Below, in pieces: positions 1 through 5,097 of a stretch of DNA of 5,097 nt. The notes beneath the pieces are model-generated. The model worked only from the letters and a program-made list of their open reading frames with translations. It did no database searches and was not told the origin of the DNA. The number at the start of each line of letters is the position of its first letter. Within the stretch, counting starts at the first letter, position 1. The stretch is taken from positions 1 through 5,097 of the forward strand of contig CANJYC010000168.1 of assembly GCA_947478985.1 (NCBI GenBank), given 5' to 3'. The DNA is from Acidobacteriota bacterium. Lineage in GTDB: Bacteria; Acidobacteriota; Vicinamibacteria; Vicinamibacterales; UBA2999. The translations under genes and the position numbers were made by a program.

Positions 1-927
1 AATATCACGTTCAAAGGCGTCCTCGACAGCGTCTACGACAAAGTGAAAGCAGGCACCTCGCTGTCCGACGCTTTCGGGGAACACGTCGGGCTGTTTCCCC
101 CCGTCTATTCCGCATCACTGATGGCGGGGGAGCGCAGCGGCAACCTCGATTCGGTCATCCGACGCTACGTGGCCTATGAAAAGGTCATTGGCGCGGTCAG
201 GAAGCGTACGATCTCGGCCCTGATTTATCCTGCGGTGCTGACCGTGATGATGCTTGCCCTCATCGGCATCATCGTGCTGAGGGTGGTGCCGGCGTTCTCG
301 TCCTTCTACGAGAATTTCGGGAAGGAACTGCCGCTCTCGACGCGGATTATCGTGGGCGTCTCCAACGGCATCGTCGGCAACCTCTGGCTGATTCTGATTG
401 TCGTCGGCGGCGGTGCGGCGGCGGCAACGGCCTGGGCGAAGCAGCCGGGCCAGCGCCCCCGCATCGATCGCATGCTGCTTGAGATTCCCTGGGCGGGCAA
501 TACGTTCCGCAAATTCGCGACGGCACAGATGGCACGTACCCTGGCCACGCTGCTCGGGGGCGGAATCCCGCTGGTGAACGGGCTGGATATCGTGATTCAG
601 TCGATGTCCAATCAGTACCTGGGCCAGGAGCTCGAGGAGATCGCCCGGCGCGTCCGCGAGGGGCAGAGCTTCGCCGCCGCCATGCTCTCCCGCCGCGTCT
701 TCCCGGATGTTGCGGTCAAGATGGTCGAGGTCGGCGAGTCGACCGGCGCCCTTCAGGAGATGCTAAACAGCCTGGCCGATTTCTATGATGAGGAAATCGA
801 GACCGAGGTCGCCCGCTTCATCACGCTCATCGAGCCGGTTCTCCTGGTGGTGATGGGGCTCGTCATTGCCCTCGTCGTCATCGCGCTCTATTTGCCGCTC
901 TTCGAACTCAGTTCCGTGGTGAGCTAG
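1..927 (+). CDS. gspF: GspF/PilC-family inner-membrane platform protein, 5'-truncated by the window edge
   Basis: Polytopic inner-membrane platform of a type II secretion / type IV pilus machine, which couples the cytoplasmic ATPase to (pseudo)pilin insertion. The reading frame is open from base 1 and gives 308 residues; family members are near 400, so roughly the first 95 are missing. The GTG at position 43 is an internal Val codon, not a start, because family-like sequence continues in frame upstream of it. Two T2SSF repeats are visible: the end of the first has AGERSGNLD (partial residues 42-50), and the second has the matching VGESTGAL (244-251) followed by a Tyr-Asp-Glu-Glu stretch. Hydrophobic segments lie at about 76-97, 128-146 and 279-298. 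The conserved Glu-Pro (278-279) sits at the start of the last one, and the protein ends PLFELSSVVS. It stops 3 bases before the ATPase gene. GspF and PilC cannot be separated by sequence alone; family assignment is secure. Confidence 0.95.
   Translation, partial: NITFKGVLDSVYDKVKAGTSLSDAFGEHVGLFPPVYSASLMAGERSGNLDSVIRRYVAYEKVIGAVRKRTISALIYPAVLTVMMLALIGIIVLRVVPAFSSFYENFGKELPLSTRIIVGVSNGIVGNLWLILIVVGGGAAAATAWAKQPGQRPRIDRMLLEIPWAGNTFRKFATAQMARTLATLLGGGIPLVNGLDIVIQSMSNQYLGQELEEIARRVREGQSFAAAMLSRRVFPDVAVKMVEVGESTGALQEMLNSLADFYDEEIETEVARFITLIEPVLLVVMGLVIALVVIALYLPLFELSSVVS
918..923 (+). promoter_or_regulatory. Probable ribosome binding site for the assembly ATPase gene
   Basis: GGTGAG lies inside the last codons of the platform-protein gene, 7 bases before the ATG at 931. 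It is a partial Shine-Dalgarno match at good spacing and supports 931 as the start. The ribosome would reach it just as it terminates the upstream gene. Confidence 0.5.
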
Positions 928-930
928 CCC

Positions 931-2552
<1,622 letters not shown>

Positions 2553-2556
<4 letters not shown>

Positions 2557-3518
2557 GTCTGCTTGCCTCATGGCTGGCCAGCCCGCCGCCCGAAGCCGCG
2601 GTTGAGATTTCCCCGGAGCGGGTGTCGGTGGCGACGCTGGCAACCCGTGGCGGCAGCCTCGTCATTCAGTCGCACGCCACCTCGCCGCTGCGGCCGGGTC
2701 TGGTCGTGCCCTCGCTGACCGCCCACAACATCACGGATGCACCCGCCGTCACGGCCGCGCTTCGTGCGGCGCTCGACCGCGTGGGCGGCCGGCCCAGGCG
2801 CATCGCTCTCGTCATTCCGGACCTCGCGGCCCGCATCTCGCTCATTCATTTCGAGCAGGTGCCGGCGCAGCGCGAGGACCTCGATCAGCTCGTCCGATGG
2901 CACCTCCGGAAAGCCGCCCCGTTTCCCATCGAGGATGCGTGTGTCACCTACAGCGAGGGCGCGCGCGTGGCGAACGGGACCGGGTTCATCTCGGTGCTGG
3001 CTCGACGCGACGTCATCCGCGAGTACGAGAGCGTGTGCGAGGCTGTCGGCGCCGACGCGGGTCTCGTCGACGTGGCGACTCTGAGCGTCCTCAACCTGTT
3101 CGTCGCCGGCGCTCGATCGGCGCCTACCGGTGACTGGTTGGTCGTGCACATGCGGCCCGACTATACGTCGCTCGTCATCATGCGGAACGAGCACGTCATC
3201 TTCTTCCGCAGCCGGCCGGAAGGGGACGACGAGACGCTGCCCGATCTCGTGCATCAGACCGCTATGTATTACCAGGATCGGCTGGCCGGACAAGGATTCG
3301 CGCGCGTGCTGCTCGGCGGCACCGGGCGCGTGGTCGGCGCCGTTGACCTGGCGCGCATTCACCTCGAAGAGCGGTTGGGCCTCAATGTCGAGCCGATCGA
3401 TCCCACGCAGGCGGCGACCTTGACCGATCGAATCGGAACCACGCCGGACCTCATGGATGTGCTCGCACCGCTGGTCGGCATGCTCCTGCGGACGCGGCAG
3501 GAGGCCGTGGTCGTCTGA
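2553..3518 (+). CDS. pilM: PilM-like actin-fold protein (cytoplasmic, GspL N-domain equivalent)
   Basis: Cytoplasmic scaffold expected to bind the N-terminal tail of the PilN-like protein encoded next and to link the ATPase/platform to the periplasmic ring. It has 321 residues, a little shorter than typical PilM (about 350), with no signal peptide or membrane span. Family-like segments include a beta-strand start at 15-29, the patch WHLRKAAPFPIEDA (116-129, which matches the PilM 'R-K-x-x-P-F' region) and a C-terminal LLGGTGRVVG (253-262). The actin-fold nucleotide motifs look broken: the first phosphate loop, normally Asp-x-Gly-Ser, reads Glu18-Ile-Ser20-Pro, and the second, normally Asp-x-Gly, reads His199-Met-Arg201. 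So it may be a non-nucleotide-binding scaffold, as in GspL. The ATG overlaps the ATPase stop in ATGA. Identification rests on fold-like pattern plus position before PilN/PilO; overall sequence similarity to PilM is weak. Confidence 0.8.
3499..3504 (+). promoter_or_regulatory. Ribosome binding site for the PilN-like gene
   Basis: AGGAGG, a full Shine-Dalgarno core, lies within the last codons of the PilM-like gene, 13 bases before the ATG at 3518. The spacing is longer than optimal. It is the strongest such site before any gene here and supports the TGATG start. Confidence 0.55.
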
Positions 3519-4102
3519 TGATTCGGACCAATCTTTCGACCCGCCCCTTTTATAACGTCCGTGCCGTGCAGGTGCTCATCGGCACGCTCGCCGGGCTGGC
3601 ACTCGGCGCGACGCTCTTCAACGTGGTTCAGGTGTTCCGCCTGACCGCGAGCCAGAGCACCCTCGGGGCCAACGCCGACGCCGCGGAGCGGGAGGCCACA
3701 CGCCTGCGCGCAGACGCCGTACGCATTCGCGCCCAGATCAATCCGCGCGAACTGCAAACGGTGGCCAACGCAGCGCGCGAGGCCAACGGCATCATCGACC
3801 GACGCGCCTTCTCCTGGACCACTCTGTTTGCCCAGTTCGAAACCACGCTGCCGGCGGATGTCCGCATTACGGCCGTGAGGCCGCGTCTCGACCGTGGGGT
3901 GTTTACCGTCGCCGTCGCCCTCGAGGCTCGGCGCGCGGAGGACCTCGACGCCTTCGTCGACGCCCTCGAAAAGACCGGCCTCTTCAAGGACGCGCTGGCC
4001 ACCGAATCGCAGACCAACGAGGACGGGCTGCTCGAGGCCATTGTCGAAGGGGTCTACGCGCCGCCGGGGCGAACCGCCGTGCCAGTGAAGGCGCAGCCAT
4101 GA
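3518..4102 (+). CDS. pilN: PilN-like inner-membrane protein
   Basis: Bitopic inner-membrane protein of the M-N-O alignment subcomplex, with its N-terminus in the cytoplasm to bind PilM and its C-terminus in the periplasm to pair with PilO. The 194 residues match the usual PilN size. A short cytoplasmic tail carries NLSTRPFYN (5-13) where classical PilN has an Ile-Asn-Leu-Leu-Pro motif. One transmembrane segment spans about 17-37. A charged, Ala/Glu/Arg-rich probable coiled coil runs about 41-80. A ferredoxin-like periplasmic domain follows, starting near FSWTTLFAQFETTLPADVRI and containing the alternating strand VFTVAVALEA. The tail is Pro-rich (ends VPVKAQP). The start codon overlaps the PilM stop (TGATG), and its own stop overlaps the next start (ATGA). 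In classical type II secretion this part would be the C-terminal half of GspL, so a separate gene here is a pilus-type trait. Confidence 0.87.
   Translation: MIRTNLSTRPFYNVRAVQVLIGTLAGLALGATLFNVVQVFRLTASQSTLGANADAAEREATRLRADAVRIRAQINPRELQTVANAAREANGIIDRRAFSWTTLFAQFETTLPADVRITAVRPRLDRGVFTVAVALEARRAEDLDAFVDALEKTGLFKDALATESQTNEDGLLEAIVEGVYAPPGRTAVPVKAQP
4087..4091 (+). promoter_or_regulatory. Possible ribosome binding site for the PilO-like gene
   Basis: GAAGG lies 7 bases before the ATG at 4099, inside the last codons of the PilN-like gene. It is a partial Shine-Dalgarno match that supports 4099 over the in-frame ATG at 4114. Confidence 0.4.
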
Positions 4103-4677
4103 GGTTTGTGGGAATGCCGCTCGCGCGCCGGGTGCTCGCGGAGCACCGCCGTCTGGTGGTACCGCTGGCCATTGCACTTGTCGTCAACGTGTGCGTCTAC
4201 GCGCTGCTGGTGTATCCGCTCTCCGAACGCGTGGCCAACGTGGAGCAGCGCAATGCGGCGGCGGAGCAGTCTCTTGCCGCGGCAAAAGGAGATTTCGGTC
4301 AGGCCAACGGCACGCTCACCGGCAAGGATCGGGCTTCGACCGAGCTGACGTCCTTCTACAAGGACGTGCTGCCGCCGGATCTCTCCGGCGCCAGACGCAT
4401 GACCCAGCTCCGCCTCAAGCAGATTGCCCGCGAGTCCGGGCTCCGCTTCGAGCGCGATGCCTACAAGCCCGTGGTGCAGCGCGACAGCGCTCTCACCAAG
4501 CTCGAGATCTCCATGGTGCTCGCCGGCAGCTACGCCAACATGCGGACGTTCATCCACGAGCTCGAGACCTCGCCGGAATTCGTCGTGATCGACAATGTCG
4601 CACTGGCCGAGGGCGCGGACGGAGGGTCGCTGGTGGTGACGCTCGAGCTCTCCACCTTCTACCGGGCTGGCGCCTGA
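4099..4677 (+). CDS. pilO: PilO/GspM-like inner-membrane protein
   Basis: Partner of the PilN-like protein in the inner-membrane ring. It has 192 residues, within the normal PilO/GspM range. A basic N-terminal tail (Arg10, Arg11, Arg17, Arg18) precedes one transmembrane segment at about 19-38, giving a cytoplasmic N-terminus by the positive-inside rule. A probable coiled coil follows at about 42-85. Next comes the family-typical stretch FYKDVLPPDLSGARR (86-100), leading into a helix and a ferredoxin-like fold that ends in strand LVVTLELSTFYRAG. The segment around YANMRTFIHELETSPEF resembles the PilO pattern in which a 'y..l..fl..le' helix precedes the final strands. The ATG overlaps the PilN stop. 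The only Cys is in the membrane span (Cys32). PilO and GspM are homologous and hard to separate; adjacency to split PilM/PilN favours the PilO name. Confidence 0.83.
   Translation: MRFVGMPLARRVLAEHRRLVVPLAIALVVNVCVYALLVYPLSERVANVEQRNAAAEQSLAAAKGDFGQANGTLTGKDRASTELTSFYKDVLPPDLSGARRMTQLRLKQIARESGLRFERDAYKPVVQRDSALTKLEISMVLAGSYANMRTFIHELETSPEFVVIDNVALAEGADGGSLVVTLELSTFYRAGA
4131..4147 (+). repeat. Perfect inverted repeat near the start of the PilO-like gene
   Basis: GGTGCTC and GAGCACC flank a 3-base GCG, giving a perfect 7-base stem beginning 33 bases after the start codon's first base. On the mRNA it could fold as a tight hairpin within codons 11-17. It could equally be chance in a G+C-rich sequence. 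No function is assigned. Confidence 0.3.
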
Positions 4678-5097
4678 TGACGCCGACAGCGCAGCGGGTG
4701 CTCATGGCCTTGGGCGCGGTCGGCGTGGCCGTGCTCGTCGGCCAGTCGCTGCGCGGGGGCGCGGCTCCTGAAGGCCCAGCCACGACGTCGGCTCCGCGCA
4801 CACCTGCGACAGCCGGCGGAACAGCGGCGTCCTCGCCCCTTCCAGTCGCGGATGTACGGCTGGAGCTCCTCACACAGCCTCGTGCGGACGCGGCCGAGAC
4901 CGATCGCAATCCATTTCGATTCCGGGAGAAACCGGCTCCGCCGCCGCGTCCGGCCGCACCGGCTCGACCCGTGCCCTCCGTACCGCCGGTGCCGGCTGTC
5001 CCGCAGGGACCCCCTCCGCCACCCGCCATCACACTCCGGCTTATCGGGCTGGTGAACGCGCCCACGCAGGCGGGGCGCGTCGCGGTATTGAGCGATG
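4677..5097 (+). CDS. GspC/PilP-like secretin-linking protein, 3'-truncated by the window edge
   Basis: The ATG of the TGATG overlap at 4675-4679 opens a frame that stays open to the window end (140 codons, no stop seen). The protein starts with a short tail and one hydrophobic segment (about 8-22). An Ala/Pro/Thr-rich linker follows, then RNPFRF (77-82), a very Pro-rich stretch (86-116), and ITLRLIGLVNAP with RVAVLSD at the edge. The R-(D/N)-PF motif followed by 'L-x-L-I-G' and 'VA-x-L-SD' strands matches the start of the homology-region beta-domain shared by GspC and PilP, which binds the secretin. There is no Cys, so no lipobox: the anchor is an uncleaved membrane helix as in GspC, not a lipid as in classical PilP. 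Its place directly after PilO is the pilP position. Family call is an inference from motif and position; the diagnostic part of the domain is mostly outside the window. Confidence 0.72.
   Translation, partial: MTPTAQRVLMALGAVGVAVLVGQSLRGGAAPEGPATTSAPRTPATAGGTAASSPLPVADVRLELLTQPRADAAETDRNPFRFREKPAPPPRPAAPARPVPSVPPVPAVPQGPPPPPAITLRLIGLVNAPTQAGRVAVLSD

Noticed and set aside
43..45. GTG as a start codon for the platform protein
   Set aside because: The frame is open from base 1 with family-like residues upstream, and starting here would leave out the N-terminal part of the first repeat.
3359..4177. A 272-codon open frame on the minus strand across the PilM/PilN/PilO junctions
   Set aside because: It spans three well-supported + strand genes, has low-complexity Gly/Arg/Ala-rich translation and no family resemblance; it is an antisense shadow.
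4274..4285. Twelve-base palindrome TTGCCGCGGCAA in the PilO-like gene
   Set aside because: About one 12-base palindrome is expected by chance in a window of this length, and it lies mid-gene with no promoter context.
4287..4291. AGGAG, a Shine-Dalgarno-like string inside the PilO-like gene
   Set aside because: No ATG, GTG or TTG start with a sustained reading frame follows at suitable distance; it encodes ordinary residues of the coiled coil.
4852..5055. A 67-codon + strand frame inside the last gene
   Set aside because: It is Arg/Pro-rich, out of frame with the GspC/PilP-like gene that explains the same bases with family-like motifs and a coupled start.
4550..5065. A 171-codon minus-strand frame with Gly/Thr/Ala-rich translation
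   Set aside because: It is the reverse of the Pro/Ala-rich coding sequence of the GspC/PilP-like gene; Pro codons (CCG, CCC) read backwards as Gly and Arg codons. No independent support.

Overview
The window is wholly coding on the + strand and holds one tightly packed gene cluster, cut at both ends, for an inner-membrane assembly machine of the type IV filament superfamily (type IV pilus / type II secretion). In order it carries the 3' part of a GspF/PilC platform protein, a complete GspE/PilB assembly ATPase, a PilM-like actin-fold protein, a PilN-like protein, a PilO/GspM-like protein, and the first 140 codons of a GspC/PilP-like protein that runs off the right edge. The last gene has no stop codon inside the window and is easy to miss.

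The genes are almost seamless. A 3-base gap separates the first two (stop 925-927, start 931). The other four junctions are start/stop overlaps: ATGA at 2553-2556, TGATG at 3516-3520, ATGA at 4099-4102 and TGATG at 4675-4679. No intergenic stretch could hold a promoter, terminator or RNA gene, so the whole window is probably part of one polycistronic transcript with translational coupling. The promoter must lie upstream of the window and the terminator downstream.

Expected mechanism, from family knowledge: the cytoplasmic hexameric ATPase turns or remodels the polytopic platform protein to add or extract pilin/pseudopilin subunits. PilM sits in the cytoplasm and grips the cytoplasmic tail of PilN. 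PilN and PilO are bitopic inner-membrane proteins that pair through periplasmic coiled coils and ferredoxin-like domains. The last protein would link this ring to an outer-membrane secretin (GspD/PilQ), a likely next gene outside the window.

The cluster looks like a hybrid. PilM and PilN are separate proteins, as in type IV pili, rather than the fused GspL of classical secretion systems. The final protein has a non-lipidated transmembrane anchor and an Arg-Asn-Pro-Phe motif, more like GspC than the lipoprotein PilP. The ATPase N-terminal region is short. No retraction ATPase (PilT) or pilin gene is in view.

Base composition is high in G+C and codon use is strongly G/C-ending throughout, with no sign of an inserted foreign segment. 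The split M-N-O arrangement, the PilN N-terminus (Asn-Leu-Ser-Thr-Arg-Pro-Phe-Tyr-Asn) and the Pro-rich GspC-like protein remind me of Acidobacteriota, perhaps Vicinamibacteria, but that is a recollection-based guess. I see no wholly new system here. The interest lies in the hybrid architecture and in the loss of the nucleotide-binding residues in the PilM homologue.
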